A DNA stretch of 64,000 nt from Chitinophaga flava (GTDB lineage: Bacteria > Bacteroidota > Bacteroidia > Chitinophagales > Chitinophagaceae), in contig NZ_QFFJ01000001.1 in NCBI RefSeq assembly GCF_003308995.1, forward strand, positions 2,790,001-2,854,000. Direction: 5' to 3'. Shown here piece by piece: positions 34,663 through 42,115 of the stretch. Numbering within the stretch: the first letter of the stretch is position 1; every line of letters starts with the position of its first letter. The position numbers were made by a program, and so were the translations under genes. The notes below the pieces were generated by a model, which saw only the letters and a list, made by a program, of their open reading frames with translations, did no database searches and had not been told where the DNA came from.

Positions 34663-35499
34663 ATGCCACAGCTTCAGGATATTGCTACCCAGGTTAGAAG
34701 AGATATTGTACGAATGGTACATGGCGTTCAAAGTGGTCACCCAGGTGGCTCTTTAGGTTGCGCAGATTTCTTTACTGCACTCTATTTTAAGGTTATGAAG
34801 CATACGCCACAGCCTTTTGACATGGACGGCCGCGACCAGGACCTTTTCTTCCTCTCCAATGGGCACATTTCCCCTGTTTTCTATAGCGCGTTGGCCCGTT
34901 CCGGTTATTTCCCGGTAGCTGAACTTGCCACATTCCGCAAATTAAATACCCGCCTCCAGGGCCATCCTACCACACACGAACACCTCCCGGGTGTACGCAT
35001 GGCTTCAGGATCCCTCGGCCAGGGCATGAGCGTAGCCATCGGCGCCGCACTGAGTAAAAAACTGAATAACGATAAAGGCATTGTTTTCTGCCTCCATGGT
35101 GACGGTGAACTGGAAGAAGGACAAATCTGGGAGTCCGCTATGTTTGCGCCACACCATAAAGTAGACAACCTGATCATTACTATAGACCTCAACGGCCAGC
35201 AGATCGACGGTACTACCGACGCTGTAGCCGGCCTCGGCGATGTAGCAGCCAAATTCGAAACCTTCGGATGGACCATCCTCCACATGGACGGTAATGATAT
35301 GAACGATACCGTAGCTACACTGGAAAAAGCCAAAAGCCTCACCGGACAAGGCAAACCTATCGCCATTATCATGAAAACTATAATGGGCAAAGGAGTTGAC
35401 TTCATGGAAGGCCACCACGAATGGCATGGTATCGCCCCCAGCGATGAACAACTCGCGAAAGCACTGGCTCAACTGCCGGAAACACTGGGCGATTATTAA
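34663..35499 (+). CDS. Transketolase, N-terminal (TPP-binding) subunit
   Basis: 278 residues covering only the N-terminal half of transketolase: QSGHPGGSLGCADFFTALY, FLSNGHISPVFYSALA, VRMASGSLGQGMSVAIGAAL and the TPP motif HGDGELEEGQIWESAMFAPH. In many bacteria transketolase is split in two genes that are side by side. Here the gene ends with a stop codon and a strong terminator, and the next gene is a convergent permease, so the C-terminal partner must be elsewhere. The start at 34663 is the first ATG giving a family N terminus. Confidence 0.94.
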   Translation: MPQLQDIATQVRRDIVRMVHGVQSGHPGGSLGCADFFTALYFKVMKHTPQPFDMDGRDQDLFFLSNGHISPVFYSALARSGYFPVAELATFRKLNTRLQGHPTTHEHLPGVRMASGSLGQGMSVAIGAALSKKLNNDKGIVFCLHGDGELEEGQIWESAMFAPHHKVDNLIITIDLNGQQIDGTTDAVAGLGDVAAKFETFGWTILHMDGNDMNDTVATLEKAKSLTGQGKPIAIIMKTIMGKGVDFMEGHHEWHGIAPSDEQLAKALAQLPETLGDY

Positions 35500-35525
35500 T
35501 AACCCAATAACAAAATTCTAAAAAT

Positions 35526-35566
35526 AAAAAGCAAAGGAGCGAAGATGATTCGCTCCTTTGCTTTTT
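35526..35566. terminator. Bidirectional terminator after transketolase gene
   Basis: Sixteen-base perfect arms (35526-35541 and 35551-35566, core GCAAAGGAGCG) with A5/T5 ends. It contains GGAGCGAAGAT, shared with two other hairpins in the window. Confidence 0.92.
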
Positions 35567-35596
35567 ATATACTGTCTATCATGACTGTTCTACTTA

Positions 35597-36820
35597 TCAG
35601 GTAGCCTTTAACGTTATTGCTTCCTCTGCCGCTCTCCTCGCAGGATACCAGCTGGCCGCCAGACCAATCACCAGAATGGTAATAAACACCAGCCCGAAAT
35701 CAGCCAGATGCATGCTCACAGGATAAGCATCTACCAGAAAGGAAGTACCCTCCAGCTTAATAATACCAAAATGCTGTTGAATCAGACAGAAACCTCCTCC
35801 TAATACAAAACCCAGTAAGGTCCCGATACCCGCAATAATCAACCCTTCAGCCAAAAATATTCTCATAACCAGCGACTTCCGGGCACCCATCGCTTTCAGG
35901 ATAGTGATATCCTTTTCCTTCTCTATCACCAGCATATACAAAGACCCGATCATGTTAAAAGCAGCAATGATCATAATAAAACTGAGGATCACATATACCG
36001 CCCATTTTTCGGTCTGCATAATCGCATAGAGCGACTGATTCTGTTCATACCGGGTTTGCACCTTATACTGCCCACCCAGCAGCTGCTGCAGCCGGTTTTT
36101 CAGTACGTTTTGGTCGGTACCCTGGGCCGCAGCCACTTCCAGTGCCGACATCTCGTTAGGTGCCATCTCCAGCAACTTCCGCAGAAAATCGATATGGGTT
36201 ATAACATACTTGCTGTTGAATTCCTGCTGGATGGCAAAAGTACCCACAGGGTAAAGCACCCCATTATTCAGGGCATCTTCCGGGGTAACAAAAGCATTCA
36301 CCTTTCTGCGGGGCACATAAACAGTCACCGGCACCAGGCTATGTACTACATCCACCCCCAACGCACCTTCCAGCTCCAGTCCCATTACTGCCCGGTAAGC
36401 CGTTTCATCTCCAATATCAAAACGCCCCCGGACAATATTGCTTTTAACATCCGTTACTACGTTGTAATTGCTGTCCACCCCCTTCAGGATCGCAATGGTG
36501 GGCTCATCTCCGTAACGCAACACCGCTTTTTCCTCCACTACTTCAGAATAACCAGCCACGCCGGGCACACGACCGATAGCCTGCAGTTGTGCAGGCGATA
36601 ACAAAATCGTTTTGCCCGTGGCCGGGGCCACCTTAATAGCAGGATAAAAAGAAGAATACAGGGATTTAACCAGGCCCTCAAATCCGTTGAACACGCTTAA
36701 AATAACAATCAGCGCGCCTGTTCCTATCGCAATGGCAGCCACACTTACCCAGGCAATGATATTGATGGCATTGGTCGATTTTTTAGCCCTGAAGTAACGG
36801 GAAGCAAACTGCCAGACCAT
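35597..36820 (-). CDS. ABC transporter permease, LolC/LolE-like (FtsX domain)
   Basis: 407 residues. N-terminal membrane helix (about 18-45, with IAWVSVAAIAIGTGALIVIL), a large periplasmic MacB-PCD-like domain, and a C-terminal FtsX domain with three helices (YVILSFIMIIAAFNMIGSLY, the IFLAEGLIIAGIGTLLGFVL helix and the end region LVFITILVIGLAASWYPARR). This layout is that of lipoprotein-releasing permeases. The gap to rbfA is 5 bp, so they are co-transcribed; the ATPase subunit is not here. Confidence 0.9.
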   Translation of the reverse strand: MVWQFASRYFRAKKSTNAINIIAWVSVAAIAIGTGALIVILSVFNGFEGLVKSLYSSFYPAIKVAPATGKTILLSPAQLQAIGRVPGVAGYSEVVEEKAVLRYGDEPTIAILKGVDSNYNVVTDVKSNIVRGRFDIGDETAYRAVMGLELEGALGVDVVHSLVPVTVYVPRRKVNAFVTPEDALNNGVLYPVGTFAIQQEFNSKYVITHIDFLRKLLEMAPNEMSALEVAAAQGTDQNVLKNRLQQLLGGQYKVQTRYEQNQSLYAIMQTEKWAVYVILSFIMIIAAFNMIGSLYMLVIEKEKDITILKAMGARKSLVMRIFLAEGLIIAGIGTLLGFVLGGGFCLIQQHFGIIKLEGTSFLVDAYPVSMHLADFGLVFITILVIGLAASWYPARRAAEEAITLKAT

Positions 36821-36825
36821 ACATT

Positions 36826-37206
36826 TTACTTATTATCCCCTTTGATATGGGAATCGTCTTCCTTGATTTTCTTAAAGAGCTCTTCCATCTTGAATACATA
36901 ATCCAGTGTATCATCAAGGAAAAAGGCCAGCTCAGGCATACGACGAAGTTGTTTGCCTACTCTTAACCCAAGGGCTTTTTTAATCTCGCCCATTCTCTCT
37001 TTTATACGTTCCAGCATCTCTTCGGGAGACTTTATCTGGAACATGCTCAGGTAAACCTTAGCCTCCAGCAGGTCAGGCGTCATTTTCACAGCAGCAATGG
37101 AAATCATTCCACCCTCTACCACGTTAAACCCCATCCGCTGAAACACATCGCTCAGTTCCTCCTGTATTAATTGTCCAATTTGCTTTTGCCTTTTAGTTTC
37201 CTGCAT
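36826..37206 (-). CDS. rbfA: Ribosome-binding factor A
   Basis: 126 residues, a KH-like fold protein that binds the immature 30S subunit and matures 16S rRNA. Visible: RQKQIGQLIQEELSDVFQ at the start, MISIAAVKMTPDLLEAKVYL and LRRMPELAFFLDDTLDYVFK. Length is normal. First gene of a two-gene unit with the LolC/E-type permease. Confidence 0.95.
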   Translation of the reverse strand: MQETKRQKQIGQLIQEELSDVFQRMGFNVVEGGMISIAAVKMTPDLLEAKVYLSMFQIKSPEEMLERIKERMGEIKKALGLRVGKQLRRMPELAFFLDDTLDYVFKMEELFKKIKEDDSHIKGDNK

Positions 37207-37373
37207 CGCATTCAGTTTTAATCATTAGTAATACAGCCCATATGCACAATAATAATATATTTACCGCACAGCGCCCAATCAGGCTGCTGCTCCCAACAGC
37301 TCTGTTATATGCGAAATTAACCATTTCCTGGAAAGATTGGGCGAATTGCCGGCAGGGGGTCGCTTAATTATAC

Positions 37374-37381
37374 TATTTTTG
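37374..37381 (+). promoter_or_regulatory. TAnnTTTG box upstream of ABC exporter
   Basis: TATTTTTG lies 36 bp upstream of the ATG at 37417 and matches the -7 box. The TTG at 37346-37348 is a weak -33 candidate with longer than usual spacing. Confidence 0.45.
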
Positions 37382-37416
37382 CATGCTAACAAAAAGCAAG
37401 TGTAAAAGCATCAGGA

Positions 37417-39249
37417 ATGAAGACTTTCAAGCGATTACTGGGATATGCCACCCCTCTGCACCACTATATTCCGGAATATGTAATTTATACCATCATCGGT
37501 ATCGTTTTTGGCATGGTCAATTTCGCCATGCTGATCCCCCTGCTAAACGTTATTTTCAACCAGGTGTCCAGTACGCCGGAAATATTGCCCCACCCGTCTT
37601 TTTCCTTTACCATCACCTACTTTATCGATCTTTTTAATTACTATTTCAATTATTTCATCCGCAGTAGCGGCTCTAAAGAAAGTGCACTGTACTTCGTTTG
37701 TGCTGTCATTGGTGTATGTATCACCATCGCCAATCTCGGACGCTACATGAGCGGCCGCGTGGTGACCCGGATGAAAATGACCATGCTCTCCCGGCTCAGA
37801 ACCGACATCTATAAAAAATATACTGAACAGTCGCTGGGCTATTACAGCGAAAAACAGAAAGGTGATCTCCTCTCCGTTATGACCAACGATGTACAGGAAG
37901 TAGAAGGCTCCGTGGTAAACTCCATTCAGGTGTTGTTACGCGATCCTTTTATCATTATCGGTTACTTCGCGGCACTCTTTTACCTGTCCGTTAAACTAAC
38001 CCTGTTCACCATCATATTTTTCCCTATATCCGGCGCACTGATTTCCTACATTTCCAAGAAACTGAAACAGAAAGGATGGTTCAGCCAGGAGCTGCTGGGC
38101 AAGATCCTGAATGTATCAGAAGAAACACTGGGAGGTATACGCATCATCCAATCCTTCACTGCCGCCGTTTTTATGCAGAAAAAATTTGGTGACGTAAACC
38201 ATCGTTTTGTTACCGTCAGCAAATCCATGTTCAATCAGCGGGAACTGGCTTCTCCGGTATCTGAGATCCTGGGTGTGATGGTAGTGATCGTACTGGTGAT
38301 CTATGGTGGTACCCTGGTACTGCATGGCAGCGATCTGCTCACCGGCGCCACTTTCATGACCTATCTGGTTTTTTATTCCCAGATCATGCAACCGGCGAAA
38401 AACATTTCTACCGCCATCACTACCATGCAACGTGGCATGGTGGCTAGCGAGCGCATCTTTAATATTGTCGATGCACCAGTGGCTATCCAGGAAAAACCTA
38501 ATGCCAAAGCCATTCATGCTTTCGATGATAAAATTGAATATGATCATATCTCCTTTAAATATGACCAGCATTATGTGCTGAAAAATGTGAAACTAACCAT
38601 TCCCAAAGGCCAGATGATTGCGTTGGTAGGCCGCAGCGGTGCCGGTAAATCAACGATGGCCGACGTCCTGCCTCGTTTCTATGATGTCAATGAAGGAGCT
38701 ATTCGTATAGACGGTACCGATATACGTGACCTCCGGCTGAATGATCTGCGTTCACTGATAGGAATCGTATCACAGGAAGCTGTATTATTCAACGATACTG
38801 TATTTAACAACATCGCTTTCGGACATCCGGAAGCAGACCGGGAAGCTGTAATCCGTGCTGCCAAGATTGCCAATGCACATGAATTTATTGAACAGCTGGA
38901 AAGCGGATACGATACTCCAATAGGAGACCGCGGCCTCAAACTGAGCGGTGGCCAGCGTCAGCGCCTTACCATCGCCAGGGCCATCTTTAAAAACCCTCCC
39001 ATCCTGATACTGGACGAAGCAACTTCTGCACTCGATACTGAATCAGAAAAACTGGTGCAGTCCGCTCTCGACCAACTGATGCAAAACCGCACCACTATTG
39101 TGATTGCACACCGTTTGAGCACTATCCAGCATGCCAACGAAATCATCGTGATGGACCAGGGTGAAATAAAAGAAAGAGGTACCCACGAAGATCTGCTTAG
39201 CCGCGAAGGCATTTACCACAAACTGGTGGAAATGCAGGAGTTTAAATAA
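37417..39249 (+). CDS. ABC exporter, MsbA/LmrA-like half transporter
   Basis: 610 residues. Six-helix membrane domain (about 1-330) followed by an ATPase domain with Walker A GRSGAGKST (about 405), signature LSGGQRQRL, Walker B ILILDEATSALD and the switch His in IAHRLSTI. The closest well-known members flip lipid A (MsbA) or drugs. The gene is followed within 2 bp by a heptamer repeat array and then the glycosyltransferase-HAD gene, but no lipid A gene is nearby, so the substrate is open. Confidence 0.93.
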   Translation: MKTFKRLLGYATPLHHYIPEYVIYTIIGIVFGMVNFAMLIPLLNVIFNQVSSTPEILPHPSFSFTITYFIDLFNYYFNYFIRSSGSKESALYFVCAVIGVCITIANLGRYMSGRVVTRMKMTMLSRLRTDIYKKYTEQSLGYYSEKQKGDLLSVMTNDVQEVEGSVVNSIQVLLRDPFIIIGYFAALFYLSVKLTLFTIIFFPISGALISYISKKLKQKGWFSQELLGKILNVSEETLGGIRIIQSFTAAVFMQKKFGDVNHRFVTVSKSMFNQRELASPVSEILGVMVVIVLVIYGGTLVLHGSDLLTGATFMTYLVFYSQIMQPAKNISTAITTMQRGMVASERIFNIVDAPVAIQEKPNAKAIHAFDDKIEYDHISFKYDQHYVLKNVKLTIPKGQMIALVGRSGAGKSTMADVLPRFYDVNEGAIRIDGTDIRDLRLNDLRSLIGIVSQEAVLFNDTVFNNIAFGHPEADREAVIRAAKIANAHEFIEQLESGYDTPIGDRGLKLSGGQRQRLTIARAIFKNPPILILDEATSALDTESEKLVQSALDQLMQNRTTIVIAHRLSTIQHANEIIVMDQGEIKERGTHEDLLSREGIYHKLVEMQEFK

Positions 39250-39250
39250 A

Positions 39251-39354
39251 AATTACGAATTACGAATTACGAATTACGAATTACGAATTACGAATTACGA
39301 ATTACAATAATCAATAGAATTCTTTCTGATTCATTGTAATTCGTAATTCGTAAT
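39251..39354. repeat. Heptamer tandem repeat with inverted copies
   Basis: AATTACG is repeated seven times from 39251 to 39299, with a partial eighth to 39305. After about 30 bases, inverted units TGTAATT-CGTAATT-CGTAATT follow (39335-39354). The two parts can fold as a hairpin. It begins one base after the ABC exporter stop codon. Such arrays probably vary in copy number between strains. Confidence 0.92.
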
Positions 39355-39487
39355 TGCCTCGAAATCCCCATCTGGCCTACATCTCCATCCCCGTTTTGGT
39401 ATCGTTTTTGTTATACCCTTCTTTGATAATGCCAACCAGCTCTTTGCAGCTCTTGTATTCTTTAACCTTTTAACATAGCGAACTCCT

Positions 39488-41002
39488 ATGATTTCTATCG
39501 TAATTCCTGTATTAAACGAAGGCGCAACCATACGCCAGGTAATAAAAACCGTTAAAAAAACAAGCCGCAAAATTGAGATTATTGTGGTGGACGATAATTC
39601 TACTGACAACACGGTAGAAGAGGCCATGAAGGAGGATGTAAGAGTCATTACCAGTAGCCAGCGCGGCAAAGGCATCTCCATGAGGGAAGGCATGATGGCC
39701 GCCAAACATGAAATTATCGCTTATGTAGACGGTGATATTCTAACCTATCCGGACAATATTGTAGAGCTGTTGACCGGTCCGATCGAGCGCGATGAAGCAG
39801 ACTTTGTCAAATCCTACTTTGAAAGACAAGCGGGCAGGGTCACACAATTGGTGGCCAAACCACTGTTGAGCATTCTGTATCCGGATCTCGCGCATTTTCA
39901 GCAGCCACTCAGCGGAATGATTGCCGGCCGAAAATCACTTCTTTCCAGCGTACAATTCGAAAATGATTATGGAGTAGACATTGGTTTGCTGATTGACATG
40001 CACCATCTGGGTGCGCGCATTGTGGAAGCCAATATCGGCAAAGTGGAAAACGCAATGCAGACCTGGGAACAACTCAGCAAAATGTCGCGGGAAGTATCCC
40101 GCACCATCCTGCGTAAAGCAGAAAATATCCCGCAGGAAAACCTGGAAACACTGGGTAATATCAACCTGATCAGGGAACAAATGGAGTACTCCATCCTGGA
40201 GTCTATCGACAAAATGCAGAAGATGGTTATCCTCAACCTTGACCACGCTGTATTCACACAAAACTATTTCCAGTGGGCAGCCATTGCATTTGATCAGGAG
40301 GAAGCACTACAGAGAATTTTAGCAGAGGAAACGGAGACGGCTACACGATTACATCAGATAGCTGCGCTTTTTGAAGGCCGCAATATTGCGGAACTACTGG
40401 AAGTAGCAGACGCTATCCCGCTGGTGCCGGGCATCCGCGAGGTAGTGCAGGAACTGAAGAAAAGAGGGTATGCCTGTGGACTGATCACTGATGGATTCGG
40501 CATGGTGGCCCGTCATATCAAAAACAAGCTTGGGATGGATTTCGTACTGGCGAACAAGTTACACCTCGTCAACAGTGTTGCTACCGGTGAACTAACAATA
40601 CCGGATTATTTCCTGCAGGACGGTGAATACCGTAAAAGTGCCATCCTGCCTTATGTTGCATCACAATACAAGATCCACACGCAAAACATTATTTACGTAG
40701 GTGACGGTAAACAGGACACCCAACTATTAATGGAAGCCGGTATTGGTGTTGCGTTTTGTCCACAGTATCAGCGTGCATATGTAGAAAAGGTTGCCGACAA
40801 AATCATTACTGGTCTGTCATTGGAGCCACTGCTGGATATTGCGCCTGCAAGTCCGAAGAAAAAGTTTGGTATCAGTCTGCCGGCCATCAGCAAGAAGCAG
40901 GCGAGAAACATTGGTATAGGCAGTCTAGTAGGATTGGCAGGAGCGGGGTTAGTATATTTTGCCATGCGTCAGATGCGCAGTAAACAAAAAGAACGTTGTT
41001 AA
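39488..41002 (+). CDS. Glycosyltransferase (GpgS-like) fused to HAD phosphatase-like domain and membrane tail
   Basis: 504 residues. Residues 1-215 are a GT-A glycosyltransferase close to glucosyl-3-phosphoglycerate synthase: VVDDNSTD (33-40), YVDGD (79-83), RVTQLVAKPLLSILYPDL and QPLSGMIAGRKSLL, YGVDIGLLIDMHHLGA. Residues about 245-440 are HAD-like with motif II GLITDGFG (T334), Lys383 and motif IV YVGDGKQD (D406, D410). Motif I reads ILNLDHAVF: the nucleophilic Asp is N250 (AAC, checked on the DNA) and the usual Thr is Ala. A C-terminal helix (about 475-493) and basic tail suggest membrane attachment. The family normally makes and dephosphorylates glucosylglycerate-like solutes; here phosphatase activity is doubtful. 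Confidence 0.85.
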   Translation: MISIVIPVLNEGATIRQVIKTVKKTSRKIEIIVVDDNSTDNTVEEAMKEDVRVITSSQRGKGISMREGMMAAKHEIIAYVDGDILTYPDNIVELLTGPIERDEADFVKSYFERQAGRVTQLVAKPLLSILYPDLAHFQQPLSGMIAGRKSLLSSVQFENDYGVDIGLLIDMHHLGARIVEANIGKVENAMQTWEQLSKMSREVSRTILRKAENIPQENLETLGNINLIREQMEYSILESIDKMQKMVILNLDHAVFTQNYFQWAAIAFDQEEALQRILAEETETATRLHQIAALFEGRNIAELLEVADAIPLVPGIREVVQELKKRGYACGLITDGFGMVARHIKNKLGMDFVLANKLHLVNSVATGELTIPDYFLQDGEYRKSAILPYVASQYKIHTQNIIYVGDGKQDTQLLMEAGIGVAFCPQYQRAYVEKVADKIITGLSLEPLLDIAPASPKKKFGISLPAISKKQARNIGIGSLVGLAGAGLVYFAMRQMRSKQKERC

Positions 41003-41012
41003 TAACAGTAGT

Positions 41013-41062
41013 CTATAAACGAAAAAGGGATTTGAATATTCAAATCCCTTTTTCGTTTATAG
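41013..41062. terminator. Perfect 50-bp palindrome acting as bidirectional terminator
   Basis: The 25-base left half (41013-41037) is the exact reverse complement of the right half (41038-41062), with no unpaired loop; core AAAGGGATTTGAAT. A5/T5 tracts lie within each arm. It separates convergent genes. Confidence 0.9.
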
Positions 41063-41071
41063 TAATCTTTT

Positions 41072-42109
41072 TTATTTACTTTTTGCCAGTTTGGCTTCAA
41101 TACTTAAAGTAGCGTGCGGAACGGCTCTGAGACGTGCTTTATCGATCAGTTTACCGGTTACACGGCAAATACCATAAGTTTTGTTTTCGATGCGAACCAT
41201 GGCTTTTTCCAGGTGATCGATGAACTGGATCTGACGGCTGGCCATCTGATTGAGTTGTTCTCTTTCCTGAGAGCCACTACCATCTTCCATGCTCATGTAT
41301 TTGTTTTCGGTATCATCAGTGCCCGCTTCATCTCTGCGGGTGATAAGTCCTTGCAGATACACCAGTTCTTTTTTAGCGAACTCCAGTTTTTTCTGGATCA
41401 GTTCCCTGAACTCTTGTAAATCTGTATCACTATATCTGTAGAGGGGGCCCGCAGCAGGTTCCGGCTGGTCCAGTACTGATTTGGTAAATTCAGGCTGGTA
41501 AGCTACCTGAGCAGGTTTTCCACCTTTTTTCTCTGTTTTTTCGGTTTTCTCAGCTTTTTCAGCTTTTTCCGGTTTTTCTGTTTTCTCGGGTTTCTCGGAC
41601 TTCTCGGATTTAGCTGATTTTTCTGCTTTTACCGCAGGTTTTTCGGCTGCTTTTTTAGTGGATTCTTTCTCCTTAGCAACTTGTTCCTTAGTATCTGCTT
41701 TCTTTACTGCCATTGTTTTAAGTTCTTTTTCTTCTGACTTAGAAATTAATGGTTTCTCTTTTTCTGCGGCAACACTTTTAGTGACCACTTGCTGCTTTAC
41801 AGCAGGCTCTTTTTTAACGGTCGTTTTTGCAGGTACAGCAACTTTCGGGACGGACGATGTTTTACTGTTTACAGGAGCCTTTTTGGGGGTAGCTGCAGTT
41901 TTTTTGGCTGCGGCCTGGGCAACGGCTTTGCTAGCTGCTGGCTTCTCTACTGCTTTTTTGGCGGCTGCTTTTTTAGAAGCAGCGGGCGCAGCCTTTTTGG
42001 CTGGGGCAGGTTGAGCCTTTTTCGCAGTCGTCACCTTCTGGGCTACAGCTTTAACAGACTGAGCTACCTTTTGGGTCGATTTACCAGCAACTTTCTTTTT
42101 TGTTGCCAT
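41072..42109 (-). CDS. DksA/TraR-like protein with Lys/Ala-rich histone-H1-like N-terminal tail
   Basis: 345 residues. The C-terminal 120 (about 225-345) match DksA-like proteins: YSDTDLQEFRELIQKKLEFA (coiled-coil part), MEDGSGSQEREQLNQMASRQ and the degenerate end YGICRVTGKLIDKARLRAVP. Only one Cys (about 314) of the C4 zinc finger remains, as in many Bacteroidota members. The first 200 residues are Lys/Ala/Pro-rich like histone H1, with about eight EK-rich units at 160-195. It starts 6 bp from the ileS stop, so ileS-dksA is one operon. The core family role is RNA polymerase control in the stringent response; the tail may bind nucleic acid. Confidence 0.85.
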   Translation of the reverse strand: MATKKKVAGKSTQKVAQSVKAVAQKVTTAKKAQPAPAKKAAPAASKKAAAKKAVEKPAASKAVAQAAAKKTAATPKKAPVNSKTSSVPKVAVPAKTTVKKEPAVKQQVVTKSVAAEKEKPLISKSEEKELKTMAVKKADTKEQVAKEKESTKKAAEKPAVKAEKSAKSEKSEKPEKTEKPEKAEKAEKTEKTEKKGGKPAQVAYQPEFTKSVLDQPEPAAGPLYRYSDTDLQEFRELIQKKLEFAKKELVYLQGLITRRDEAGTDDTENKYMSMEDGSGSQEREQLNQMASRQIQFIDHLEKAMVRIENKTYGICRVTGKLIDKARLRAVPHATLSIEAKLAKSK

Positions 42110-42115
42110 GGGGGA

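Noticed and set aside
39251..39354. CRISPR array
   Set aside because: Units are 7 bp and directly joined without spacers; no cas genes.
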